The notes below the pieces were generated by a model. It had not been told where the DNA came from, did not search any database, and saw only the letters and a program-made list of their open reading frames with translations. Position numbers and translations under genes: made by a program. Below, in pieces: positions 9,188 through 17,355 of a DNA stretch of 64,000 nt (its first letter is position 1; the number at the start of each line of letters is the position of its first letter). The DNA is from Virgibacillus oceani (lineage in GTDB: Bacteria > Bacillota > Bacilli > Bacillales > Amphibacillaceae): NCBI RefSeq assembly GCF_014638995.1, contig NZ_BMFR01000011.1:62001-126000 (forward strand), given 5' to 3'.

Positions 9188-10369
9188 TTGCGTATTAATT
9201 TTGACAAAATGATTAATAGAAAAGGAACATATTGCACACAGTGGGATTTTGCCAAAGACCGCTTTGGCAAAAGTGACGTACTCCCATTTTCCATATCGGA
9301 CATGGATTTCCAAAGCCCGCCCGAAATTTTACAAGCAATTGATGAACATGCGAAACATGGTATATTCGGCTATACGAGATGGAATCATGATGCATATAAG
9401 TCGGCTATTACACATTGGTACCAATCACGCTTTTCAACGGATATGCTTAATGAGTGGATTGTTTACAGTCCAAGCGTTATTTATTCCATTTCTGCATTAA
9501 TCGATATCTTAACTAACAAAAACGACCAAGTTATTGTACAAACACCTGGTTACGACGCCTTTTTCAAACAGATAGCTGCATCGGACAGAGAAATGGTCAA
9601 GAACCCGCTAATCTATGAAGATGGTTCTTACTCAATGGATTTTGATTTATTGGAAAAGCAATTATCCAACCCAAATGCAAAAATATTGCTTTTCTGCAAC
9701 CCGCATAATCCTACTGGGAGGGTCTGGAATCGGCACGAATTAGAAACTATCGTGGATCTATGTGAGAGGTATCATGTAAAAATTATTTCCGATGATATTC
9801 ATATGGACATTGTTTATCAATATCATCATTATACGCCCATAACGAGCATGACAGACAATACGGATAATGTTTTTATTTGCACATCTGCAAGTAAAACATT
9901 TAATACACCGAGTTTAGGCGGTTCCTACGCTTTTTTACCCGATGAAAAGGTAAGAGAACAATTTTTGGCAATCATGAAACAGCGTGATGGCTTATCAAGT
10001 GCAATGATATTTGGTGTACTTTCTATTATCGAAGGGTACAATCATTCTGCTTATTGGGTAGATGAATTAACAAATTACCTATATAACAATATGAAGATTG
10101 TCTCTTCCTTCCTGCAAGATGAGATTCCAACTATAACATTTAATATACCAGAGTCTACTTATCTTGCATGGATTGATTGTTCTAAACTGCTTTCATCGGA
10201 TCAGGAAATACAGAATGCTTTAGTAAATATAGGCAAAGTGGGGATTATGTCAGGTAGTGTTTATCGGGTAAATGATGGGAATTTTCTGCGTATGAACGTA
10301 GGCTGTCCACGGGAAAAATTGATTGATGGATTGGAACGGTTGAAGAAATCGATTGATGGAATTGAATAG
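9188..10369 (+). CDS. MalY/PatB family PLP-dependent C-S lyase (aminotransferase fold)
   Basis: About 393 residues from a TTG at 9188 preceded by GGGAGGTG; an ATG at 9173 overlaps that site and is less likely. The fold type I PLP enzyme shows NFDKMINRKGTYCTQWD and ISDMDFQSPPEI at the N-terminus, NPHNPTGRVW, SDDIHMDI, and TSASKTFNTPSLGG with the PLP lysine near residue 236. This is the MalY/PatB branch, which cleaves cystathionine or other cysteine S-conjugates to pyruvate, ammonia and a thiol. It follows the PTS IIC by 20 bases and so is probably in that operon, suggesting the PTS substrate or its regulation links to sulfur or MalY-like control; this is inference. Confidence 0.85.
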   Translation: MRINFDKMINRKGTYCTQWDFAKDRFGKSDVLPFSISDMDFQSPPEILQAIDEHAKHGIFGYTRWNHDAYKSAITHWYQSRFSTDMLNEWIVYSPSVIYSISALIDILTNKNDQVIVQTPGYDAFFKQIAASDREMVKNPLIYEDGSYSMDFDLLEKQLSNPNAKILLFCNPHNPTGRVWNRHELETIVDLCERYHVKIISDDIHMDIVYQYHHYTPITSMTDNTDNVFICTSASKTFNTPSLGGSYAFLPDEKVREQFLAIMKQRDGLSSAMIFGVLSIIEGYNHSAYWVDELTNYLYNNMKIVSSFLQDEIPTITFNIPESTYLAWIDCSKLLSSDQEIQNALVNIGKVGIMSGSVYRVNDGNFLRMNVGCPREKLIDGLERLKKSIDGIE

Positions 10370-10408
10370 GTTTATAGTAGTAATCTGATTCCCTACTTCT
10401 AAAAAATG

Positions 10409-10446
10409 AGACATCCCAAGTAGCATAGGATGTCTTATTAATTTTC
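10409..10446 (+). terminator. Probable terminator of the PTS operon
   Basis: AGACATCC (10409-10416) pairs with GGATGTCT (10428-10435), followed by an AT-rich TATTAATTTT tract. It lies 40 bases after the MalY-like gene. Confidence 0.6.
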
Positions 10447-10659
10447 AATCTTTAATATCAAGGATTTGAAAAAATAAAAAGGGAGTACTTGCCAAAAGGC
10501 CATTTCCTTAATAATGATTCTCACTTCATGAAGAGTTTCTACAAAATCCCGACGATTATTGTAGCTAAGGAAGATTCGTCAATACTTTCATCCTACAATA
10601 CTCATTTAAAGTGGAGTTTTGACACGTAAGTTAAAAAATGGTATCAAAAACCATTCGAT

Positions 10660-11025
10660 TTACTGTTCTTCATACTTTTCCCTAACATCTTCTAAAGCTT
10701 CCTCATCATGCAAAACAGCATCATTTGTTTCAATAATTTTTTGATACCAGTCAAAGCTAGGTTTTTTCACTCTATCAAGGATACCGTTTCCTTTATTGTC
10801 TTTGTCTCCATAAATGAAGCCATAGCGTTTTCTCATTTCACCTGTACCGGCAGAAACAATATCGATTGGTCCCCACCAGGTGTAGCCTAATATTTCACAC
10901 CCATCTTTAATAGCTTCCTCAAGATTTAACAGGTGCTGGTTTAAATATCTTACCCTGCCCGGGTCCTCAATAACCTTGCCATCCACATAATCATCGTGAC
11001 CGCCATATCCATTCCCTACAATCAT
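10660..11025 (-). pseudogene. 3' fragment of a GH1 6-phospho-beta-glucosidase gene
   Basis: The 121-residue frame matches only the C-terminal quarter of glycoside hydrolase family 1 enzymes, which are about 470 residues. It contains NGYGGHDDYVDGKV, LNQHLLNLEEAIKDG, GYTWWGPIDIVSAGTGEMRKRYG and KKPSFDWYQKII. The family nucleophile Glu, expected in an ENGYG motif, is here Gly (VGNGYG), and no upstream part remains next to it. The start codon lacks a proper ribosome binding site. It is a dead relic, possibly of a beta-glucoside gene once linked to the neighbouring PTS. Confidence 0.85.
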
Positions 11026-11046
11026 TTAGGATAAAAACCTGCTACC

Positions 11047-11934
11047 TCAACCCTCCCCAAAAAACTCCTGTATCAACACGATAAACCTATCGACCAATGG
11101 AGGATAATACCGATTCTTAACAAATGCCAAATACACAGTCCTCGAGATATTCGAATTCTTAATATCTCTAATATAGTAATTGGTATCTTTCGAATGCCGA
11201 ACATAATTTTCAGGAACAACTGTGATCCCCAATCCCTCTTCCACCATTCTGCAGGCAGTTTCAAACCGTTCTATTTCGATCTGTATATTCGGTTTGATAC
11301 CCGATTTCCGAAAAGCATTCAGAATATCCGATCGGGTCTGGTAACCTTCCTTACAAACGATAAAGTCTTCGTGTTCAAGCTCATTAATTGTTATGTTGTT
11401 TTTCTGAATTAGCGGATGCTGAGGTGGAAGAAGTGCAACAAGCCTTTCCTCATATAACGGAATCACTTCTATTTCCTCATTATTAATATACTGATTTGTT
11501 ATAGCCAGATGTATATCAAAATTGCTTAAGGCACTTACAACCTCTTCTAAACTTAAGATATCCAATATTTTAATGCGAACATCCTTATAATCTTCTTTAA
11601 ACCGTTTAAATACCTTTGGCGCCCAGTATTTAGACGACTCTATTAACCCTATCGACAGCTCCAGCGGCCCGTGTTCCTTTAATCTATTCATTTCACCTTT
11701 TACATGATTAAAGTGGTTAATTAACTTTTTCGCCTCGTGATAAAGGATACTTCCTTCTTTTGTTAAGTTTGATTTTCTTGTACTTCTATCTATTAAAGTC
11801 AAACCAATTTCATTTTCAAGCTTCTTAATCGCCGCACTTAAAGAAGGCTGGGATATATGCAAAACGGATGCAGCATTTGTATATGTAGACTGTTCGACTA
11901 AAGTTACAAAATAAAGTAATTGATTTAATTCCAT
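11047..11934 (-). CDS. LysR family transcriptional regulator
   Basis: A 295-residue LysR regulator. The N-terminal winged helix (~1-60) reads MELNQLLYFVTLVEQ and SQPSLSAAIKKLENEIG, and an effector-binding domain of type 2 periplasmic-binding fold follows (LSIGLIESSKYW, then LVALLPPQHPL, then GLGITVVPENYV). It is transcribed away from the HutG-like gene, with about 130 bases between them, so it most likely controls hutG-gltS and itself. The effector is unknown; an imidazole-pathway or glutamate compound is inference from the neighbours. Confidence 0.88.
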   Translation of the reverse strand: MELNQLLYFVTLVEQSTYTNAASVLHISQPSLSAAIKKLENEIGLTLIDRSTRKSNLTKEGSILYHEAKKLINHFNHVKGEMNRLKEHGPLELSIGLIESSKYWAPKVFKRFKEDYKDVRIKILDILSLEEVVSALSNFDIHLAITNQYINNEEIEVIPLYEERLVALLPPQHPLIQKNNITINELEHEDFIVCKEGYQTRSDILNAFRKSGIKPNIQIEIERFETACRMVEEGLGITVVPENYVRHSKDTNYYIRDIKNSNISRTVYLAFVKNRYYPPLVDRFIVLIQEFFGEG

Positions 11935-12067
11935 CAGCGTATCTCTCCATTTATAGTTAAAATCTATAAAAATATAATAAATATGTATTAGAAATTATAT
12001 ATCAATCCACTTATAATAATACATATAAAAGCTATTTTCAGAATTTATAAATTTTAAGAAGTTGGGG

Positions 12068-13105
12068 ATGATTTCTATTTATACATTACCAGAAACACAC
12101 TTGTGGCAAGGAAGAATAGACAGTGAAACTGATAAAAAGCAATTCCGTTTTCATCAAATTGTACAATTAAAAGATATAAATGATATAGATAAAAATGAAA
12201 ACGCTTTTAGTATTATCGGATTCGAATGTGATGAGGGTGTTAGAAGAAATAAAGGAAGAATCGGCGCTGCAGCTGCACCAAACGAAATAAGGAAAATGAT
12301 TTCGAAATTACCTTATAACATAGAAGCAACCGAAACAAATGATGTCGGAAACGTTGTATGTGAAAATGGCCAGCTGGAGAATGCCCAAAGGGAGCTCGGC
12401 AATCATATTTATAAACTGCTTCATCAATCTAATACACCAATTATTTTAGGCGGCGGCCATGAAACCCTGTACGGACATTACCTTGGAGTAAGAGACTTTA
12501 TAGGGGAAAAACATTCGTTAGGTATTGTAAACATTGATGCACATTTTGATATGAGGGATGAAGTTGTGCCATCATCAGGAACCATGTTTAAGCAAATACT
12601 TGATCAGGATAAAAACGCTGGATACCTTTGCTTGGGAATTCAGGAATTTGGTAACACAAAGTCCTTATTTGAAACTGCCGATAGCTATGGCTGTAAATAT
12701 ATTTATGAAGAAAATATAGCCACTAATAATTATACAAATACATTCGAAACCATCGACAGATTTGCCCGTCAATATGATTATATCATGCTGACGCTTTGTA
12801 CAGATTCCATCATTTCCTCAGAAGCACCTGGTGTCAGTGCTCCATCACCATTCGGGCTGGAAGCGAAAGTAGTAAGGAAGCTTCTTCGCTATATTGGCGC
12901 AAAAGAAAACATAACCAGCTTTGACATTTCAGAGGTTAACCCAGTGGTAGATGAAAATGGAAAAACCGTCAGACTAGCAGCAAATCTAGTAGCAGAAGTT
13001 ATGAAATCCTTAACCAAGAAAAGTAAAGGAGTGAGGCAAGGGGACGGTTCTCTTGCTTCCTCCTATGTTGAAAGGGGGCAGTTCTTATATGAGTCTGGAA
13101 ATTAA
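12068..13105 (+). CDS. hutG: Formimidoylglutamase-like ureohydrolase (HutG type)
   Basis: A 345-residue arginase-fold enzyme. Mn-binding motifs are ILGGGHETLYGHY, NIDAHFDMRD and LCTDSIISSEAPGVSAPSPFG. The APGVSAPSP signature is typical of formimidoylglutamase, which makes glutamate and formamide from N-formimidoyl-glutamate in histidine degradation. The start (ATG at 12068, or TTG at 12062) has only a weak GGGG site. The last ~20 residues (KGVRQGDGSLASSYVERG) are encoded by an inserted REP-like repeat, and the stop lies 17 bases inside the next gene. GltS downstream could import the substrate or handle glutamate. No other hut genes are present. Confidence 0.75.
   Translation: MISIYTLPETHLWQGRIDSETDKKQFRFHQIVQLKDINDIDKNENAFSIIGFECDEGVRRNKGRIGAAAAPNEIRKMISKLPYNIEATETNDVGNVVCENGQLENAQRELGNHIYKLLHQSNTPIILGGGHETLYGHYLGVRDFIGEKHSLGIVNIDAHFDMRDEVVPSSGTMFKQILDQDKNAGYLCLGIQEFGNTKSLFETADSYGCKYIYEENIATNNYTNTFETIDRFARQYDYIMLTLCTDSIISSEAPGVSAPSPFGLEAKVVRKLLRYIGAKENITSFDISEVNPVVDENGKTVRLAANLVAEVMKSLTKKSKGVRQGDGSLASSYVERGQFLYESGN
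13033..13063 (+). repeat. REP-like element (GGGACGGTTCTC type) inside the 3' end of hutG
   Basis: The stretch AGGCAAGGGGACGGTTCTCT followed by TGCTTCC matches copies at 14292-14348 and, inverted, at 15300-15328, 15531-15614 and 21562-21590. It forms part of the hutG C-terminal coding sequence. Confidence 0.8.
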
Positions 13106-14291
13106 TCAAATAACTACCATTTTTATAGCAGTTGCTGTATTTATGGTTGGAACCTATTTAAATAAAAAATTAAGCATACTGGATCGATTCTGTATACCCG
13201 CTCCAGTAGTAGGAGGACTTTTATTTGCCTTAATAGCAACCATGCTAAAAGGGTTTAATATTCTAGATGTAAAATTGGATACATCCCTACAAGGGCTATT
13301 CATGTTAACCTTCTTCACTACCATTGGATTAGGTGCAAGTTTCCGTTTAATAAAGCTCGGCGGGAAACTCCTTGTGATTTATTGGTTTGCCTGTGGCCTG
13401 CTCGCATTGGTACAAAGTATTATAGGGATCTCCTTTGCTAAGCTATTAAACATGGAACCATTATTAGGAATCATGGTAGGAGCAGTTTCCATGGAAGGCG
13501 GGCATGGTGCAGCCACCGCTTTCGGTACAACTATTGAAGAAATGGGTATAGATTCTGCCCTCTCCGTTGGTTTAGCTGCAGCAACAGTAGGTCTTGTTGC
13601 CGGCGGTTTAATTGGTGGCCCGATTGTAAAATATTTAATCAACAAATATAAACTAGAACCCAATGAAGCTGGTGACATGGAAGGCGCTGCAACTGTAGAA
13701 GATGTTCAAGGAAATAATGCAGCCATTAACTCCAAAACATTTATGAAGCAGGTATTTATTATTACATTATGTATGGCAATAGGATCCTATTTAGGTGAAT
13801 TGTTTACAAATGTAACAGGATTTGCTTTACCGGGCTATGTGAGTGCAATGTTTGTTGCTGTAATTGTTCGGAATTTGATCGATAGATATGATAATAAAAT
13901 TATAGATATGAAAAGCATTGGAATTATCGGTGATATAACACTGGGGATTTTCTTATCCATGGCACTGATGAGTATTCAATTATGGGAAGTCGTAAATCTA
14001 GCTCTCCCACTTCTAATAATTGTATTGGTTCAAGTTGTATTTATAGCACTGTTTGGCACATTTGTACTATTTAAAGCACTTGGCAAAAACTATGATGCAG
14101 CTGTAATGGTCGGCGGATTTGCAGGACATGGTCTAGGCGCTACACCGAATGCCATTGCAAACATGGACGCGGTTGTTAGTAAATACGGTCCATCACAAAA
14201 GGCATTTTTAATCGTACCAATTGTCGGAGCGTTTCTAATAGATGTCTTTGCCATGCCGATTATTATTACCTCGATTAATATGTTTAGTTGA
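13089..14291 (+). CDS. gltS: Sodium/glutamate symporter GltS
   Basis: A 400-residue membrane protein from the ATG at 13089, placed after AAAGGGGG; the frame is open further upstream but that part is unlikely to be translated. It opens MSLEINQITTIFIAV and has family motifs GLLALVQSIIGISFAKL, EGGHGAATAFG and GGFAGHGLGATPNAIANM, which form the repeated inverted halves of GltS. It uses sodium to import glutamate, or here possibly formimidoylglutamate, given hutG upstream (inference). About 10-11 membrane segments. The start overlaps the extended end of hutG, so the two are translationally linked. Confidence 0.9.
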   Translation: MSLEINQITTIFIAVAVFMVGTYLNKKLSILDRFCIPAPVVGGLLFALIATMLKGFNILDVKLDTSLQGLFMLTFFTTIGLGASFRLIKLGGKLLVIYWFACGLLALVQSIIGISFAKLLNMEPLLGIMVGAVSMEGGHGAATAFGTTIEEMGIDSALSVGLAAATVGLVAGGLIGGPIVKYLINKYKLEPNEAGDMEGAATVEDVQGNNAAINSKTFMKQVFIITLCMAIGSYLGELFTNVTGFALPGYVSAMFVAVIVRNLIDRYDNKIIDMKSIGIIGDITLGIFLSMALMSIQLWEVVNLALPLLIIVLVQVVFIALFGTFVLFKALGKNYDAAVMVGGFAGHGLGATPNAIANMDAVVSKYGPSQKAFLIVPIVGAFLIDVFAMPIIITSINMFS

Positions 14292-14348
14292 GTGGGACAA
14301 GGGGACGGTTCTCTTGGTGGGGCAAGGGGACGGTTCTCTTGCTTCACC
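14292..14348 (+). repeat. Two tandem REP-like elements (GGGACGGTTCTC type)
   Basis: GGGACAAGGGGACGGTTCTC and GGGGCAAGGGGACGGTTCTC follow each other directly after the gltS stop. They lie at the 3' side of the RAYT transposase gene and mirror the inverted copies at its other flank. Confidence 0.85.
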
Positions 14349-14361
14349 TACACTTTTCCCG

Positions 14362-15135
14362 TCATGCCCTAAAAATAAGATTCGCGGATACACCTAGAAT
14401 TCTTGCAGCTTGGCGCTGTGGCAGTCCATCAATACCTTTAACTTGTCTTAAAATTTCATTCCTGTTTAACTTAGGGAGGCTCTTTACCTGGGCAATCTCA
14501 ATCTCACCAAGTAATTTCTTAATTTTCAGCCTTGCCTCTTCATCCGTTAATCTTCTTTTTATTTTATCATCTAAACATTTATCATTTTGTGGGCTTTCGT
14601 TAAATTCTTTAAAAATAGCATTGGCAATCGCTATGTCTGGGGAAATAATTTGCAGAATAAAGCTTTTATCCAATAGATTTATTGAGTGAGGATTTTTATC
14701 ATAGTATTCTAGACAGCTGCTCCACTTCCATTCATCAACCCTATTGACTATTCCAGCTTTTACTGGATTCTGATGAATATACCTTATAACTGTTAATAAA
14801 TATTTATTTGTTTCTACATTCTCACTTTTGAACCTATCCTGAAAAAGATGACCTGTTGTTCTATACTTCCAGTTATAATATACGACAAAGCTCACACCTA
14901 TTCGTTTCATTGTAACAGAAATATCTTCATTGCCCTCCTGCAAAAGTAAATGAACATGATTATTCATTAAACACCATGCGTAAACTCTCATTTCAGATTT
15001 GTTTTTATACTTTTCTATTATTTCAAGAAACTTCCTGGAGTCTTCATCATCGTGAAATATTTCCTGCCTATTTGCACCTCTAAGCATTATGTGATATATA
15101 CCGCTTTTACCTCTTACCCTTGCTTTACGGGGCAT
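14362..15135 (-). CDS. REP-associated tyrosine transposase (RAYT, Y1/HUH family)
   Basis: A 257-residue protein of the Y1 transposase superfamily. It starts MPRKARVRGKSGIYHIMLRG, has the HUH motif NNHVHLLL (~residues 58-65), and has the RAYT hallmark RYIHQNPVKAGIVNRVDEWKWSS with the catalytic Tyr region. A C-terminal helical DNA-binding tail (QRQAARILGVSANLI) follows. Such enzymes nick and move REP sequences as single strands. Several GGGACGGTTCTC-type repeats lie on both sides in opposite orientation, as expected for the cognate REPs. It has no terminal IS structure, so it is a domesticated-type copy. Confidence 0.9.
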   Translation of the reverse strand: MPRKARVRGKSGIYHIMLRGANRQEIFHDDEDSRKFLEIIEKYKNKSEMRVYAWCLMNNHVHLLLQEGNEDISVTMKRIGVSFVVYYNWKYRTTGHLFQDRFKSENVETNKYLLTVIRYIHQNPVKAGIVNRVDEWKWSSCLEYYDKNPHSINLLDKSFILQIISPDIAIANAIFKEFNESPQNDKCLDDKIKRRLTDEEARLKIKKLLGEIEIAQVKSLPKLNRNEILRQVKGIDGLPQRQAARILGVSANLIFRA

Positions 15136-15299
15136 TCAATCACCACAATTCAGATTTATTTTTTTATTCACGTTAATAATTTTACTATGGAAAAGCATCA
15201 CTGAGTGTACATAAGTGGTCAAGCGCAGTTTTAGATAGTGGTAGACCCGGGGCTGATGTTTTCAGTTAAACACATCTGATGTATATGAAGGAGCTTAAA

Positions 15300-15328
15300 G
15301 GAAGCAAGAAAATCGTCCCCTTACTTCC
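15300..15328 (-). repeat. REP-like element, inverted relative to the gltS-side copies
   Basis: GGAAGCAAGAAAATCGTCCC followed by CTTACTTCC is the reverse-complement form of the GGGACGGTTCTCTTGC element with two changes. It lies about 165 bases upstream of the RAYT start. Confidence 0.75.
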
Positions 15329-15530
15329 ACTAAGATAGGTCATTTTAATCACAAAAGTCAAGTACATTTATTAGCCAATCCAAAGCCAAAAGTTAATTTT
15401 AATTAATACTGAATCTGAGAAAAGCCAATTTAACTTCGTCTCCTTTTGAGAAACTGTGCATTTGACATAAAAGATTTCAGCAAAAATTAAATATCCCTAT
15501 TATCTTCATATGATATTAACCAAAGAACTG

Positions 15531-15614
15531 GAAGGAAGCAAAAGAACCGTCCCCTCGCCTCAGCCCCTCGCCTCAGCACTGGAAGGAAGCACGAGAACCG
15601 TCCCCTCGCCTCAC
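15531..15614 (-). repeat. Two further inverted REP-like elements
   Basis: GGAAGCAAAAGAACCGTCCC (15533-) and GGAAGCACGAGAACCGTCCC (15582-) are separated by a short CAGCCCCTCGCCTCAG duplication. Both match the RAYT-linked repeat family in inverse orientation. They end just before the 3' end of the GntR gene. Confidence 0.85.
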
Positions 15615-15636
15615 CCTCATCACCCCCCCGCCTTAG

Positions 15637-16317
15637 TCACCCACCAAAAATACTCCCAAGTTCCTTATACTCATTCCTAACATCCAAACTGCCAACAGCA
15701 TGATCAAAGTGTTTCGTCAGGCACATTTCTAATTCATTTAAATTCTGCTGCTTAAATAACGCAATAATCTCCAAATGCTCTTTATATCCATATGGCTTTG
15801 GAGACGAATCTTCAAAAAATATATCAAACAGCATTAAATAAATGGACGTCTGGTTAATCAGTTTTTCAATAAACTCTATCAAAAATTTATTACCGCATTT
15901 TCTAACAAAAATCATATGGAAAGATTGATTTGCTTTTAAGTAGGTCGATAAATCTTTATTAAATAAAGCCTCTCTTTCTTCTGCTACACTATTCGACATT
16001 TCCAGAAAATCAGCCTCAGTTAAGCGTTCCATCGCAAGCCCCGCTGCCATAATTTCCAAATCTTTACGCAAAACATAGGCTTGCAATACCTCATCTTCTG
16101 TTGGATTTACCACAAATGCTCCCTTATTCGGAACAATATCCACTAATCCTTCATCAGCTAACAAATCCATTGCACTTCTTATTGGCGTGCGGCTTACCTT
16201 TAAATTTTCTGAAATAGTATTTTCGACTAATTGTTTCCCAGGCGGTAGCTGTCTAGTTAAAATTGCTTCTCGCAAACTATGGTAAATATATTGCTTGATG
16301 GATTGTTTCTTTTTTAT
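15637..16317 (-). CDS. GntR/FadR-subfamily (FCD domain) transcriptional regulator
   Basis: A GntR regulator: winged helix with LREAILTRQLPPGKQL and SENLKVSRTPIRSAMDLLADEGLV, then an FCD ligand-binding domain (~80-210) with the metal-site pattern around QSFHMIFVRKCGN and LTKHFDHAVG. A TTG start at 16275 would remove the first helix of the DNA-binding domain. In frame upstream, 14 further codons (KKKQSIKQYIYHS) complete that helix and begin at ATA (16315-16317), 8 bases after a perfect GGAGG. I therefore propose an ATA, or less likely ATT (16321-16323), start. It is divergent from the amino acid ABC operon and probably represses it. Confidence 0.78.
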   Translation of the reverse strand: MKKKQSIKQYIYHSLREAILTRQLPPGKQLVENTISENLKVSRTPIRSAMDLLADEGLVDIVPNKGAFVVNPTEDEVLQAYVLRKDLEIMAAGLAMERLTEADFLEMSNSVAEEREALFNKDLSTYLKANQSFHMIFVRKCGNKFLIEFIEKLINQTSIYLMLFDIFFEDSSPKPYGYKEHLEIIALFKQQNLNELEMCLTKHFDHAVGSLDVRNEYKELGSIFGG

Positions 16318-16398
16318 TTTAATTACCTCCTTTGGTTCAACAGCGATTCTAGAAATATTTATATTCCAATTTCAGGGATATATTGATAAGAATTATTT

Positions 16399-16428
16399 TT
16401 GACCCAAAAAAAGATTATTTTGTACTAC
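16399..16428 (+). promoter_or_regulatory. Candidate SigA promoter of the amino acid ABC operon
   Basis: TTGACC at 16399-16404 and TACTAC at 16423-16428 are 18 bases apart, about 80 bases upstream of the lipoprotein start. Both boxes are imperfect. Confidence 0.35.
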
Positions 16429-16509
16429 ATTTTTGAACGACAACATAGATATCTCTACAAAGGGAGGATATTGAAAAGGGTAAAACACGAAATCCAAGGA
16501 GGGGGAAAA

Positions 16510-17313
16510 ATGAAAGGGTTTGCTAAAGTAACAGTGTTTTTACTTCTATTGATAGTAGCTGCGGCGTGCAGCAGTAATGAGAAAGCTAGTGGAAATGAAG
16601 ATCAAAATGTACTTGAAAGAGTTGAAGATTCAGGTGTATTGCGTGTCGGGTTTGAAGGAACCTATCAGCCTTTTAACTATTTAGATGATAACAATGAATA
16701 TGCAGGATTTGATGTGGATATAGCCAATGAGTTAGCTGACAGATTAGGTGTTGAGACTGAGTTTATCGCTACCAAATGGGACAGTCTTATTGGCGGGCTG
16801 AAAGCAGATAAGTTCGACATTATCATTGCCCAAATGACCGTTACAGAAGAACGAAAGAAAAGTGTTGACTTTACAGATCCATATGTTGTAACTGGTTCTG
16901 TCCTAATTACAAGAGAAGATGATTCGGCTGACATATCTAAATTAGAAGATATCAAAGGGAAAAAGGTTGGAGTAGGTGGCGGCACAACTTTTGAAGAGGT
17001 AGCGAGAAGTGTTGATGGTGCTGACGTTACCCTATATAAATCCGTCACCGATTATATCCAGGATTTAATTAATGGAAGACTGGATGTAATCATTAATGAC
17101 CAATTGCTTATGAGCTACAACATTAAAGAAGAAGGGCTTCCCATAAAAATAGTAAGCGACGTTGTTAATAAAGATGAGATTGGCATGGCTGTAAAAAATG
17201 GCAGTGATGAATTTGTAGAGAAGATTAATAAAGAGCTGGCTGGAATGATTGAAGATGGAACATACAATGAAATCTACAAAAAATGGTTTGATTCTGAGCC
17301 ATTAGTTAAGTAA
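16510..17313 (+). CDS. Polar amino acid ABC transporter substrate-binding lipoprotein
   Basis: 267 residues from the ATG at 16510, directly after AAGGAGGGGG; the open frame extends upstream but the lipoprotein signal (MKGFAKVTVFLLLLIVAAAC) fixes the start. The mature protein is a family 3 solute-binding protein: GVLRVGFEGTYQPFNYLD, GFDVDIANELADRLG, FDIIIAQMTVTEERK and SVDFTDPYVV. It captures an amino acid outside the membrane for the permease and ATPase encoded downstream. Ligand unknown; the lysine-dehydrogenase-like enzyme in the operon hints at a basic amino acid or derivative (inference). Confidence 0.92.
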   Translation: MKGFAKVTVFLLLLIVAAACSSNEKASGNEDQNVLERVEDSGVLRVGFEGTYQPFNYLDDNNEYAGFDVDIANELADRLGVETEFIATKWDSLIGGLKADKFDIIIAQMTVTEERKKSVDFTDPYVVTGSVLITREDDSADISKLEDIKGKKVGVGGGTTFEEVARSVDGADVTLYKSVTDYIQDLINGRLDVIINDQLLMSYNIKEEGLPIKIVSDVVNKDEIGMAVKNGSDEFVEKINKELAGMIEDGTYNEIYKKWFDSEPLVK

Positions 17314-17355
17314 CGGACTTGAATGATCAACTTAGAAAGGGGATAGATTTTTATT

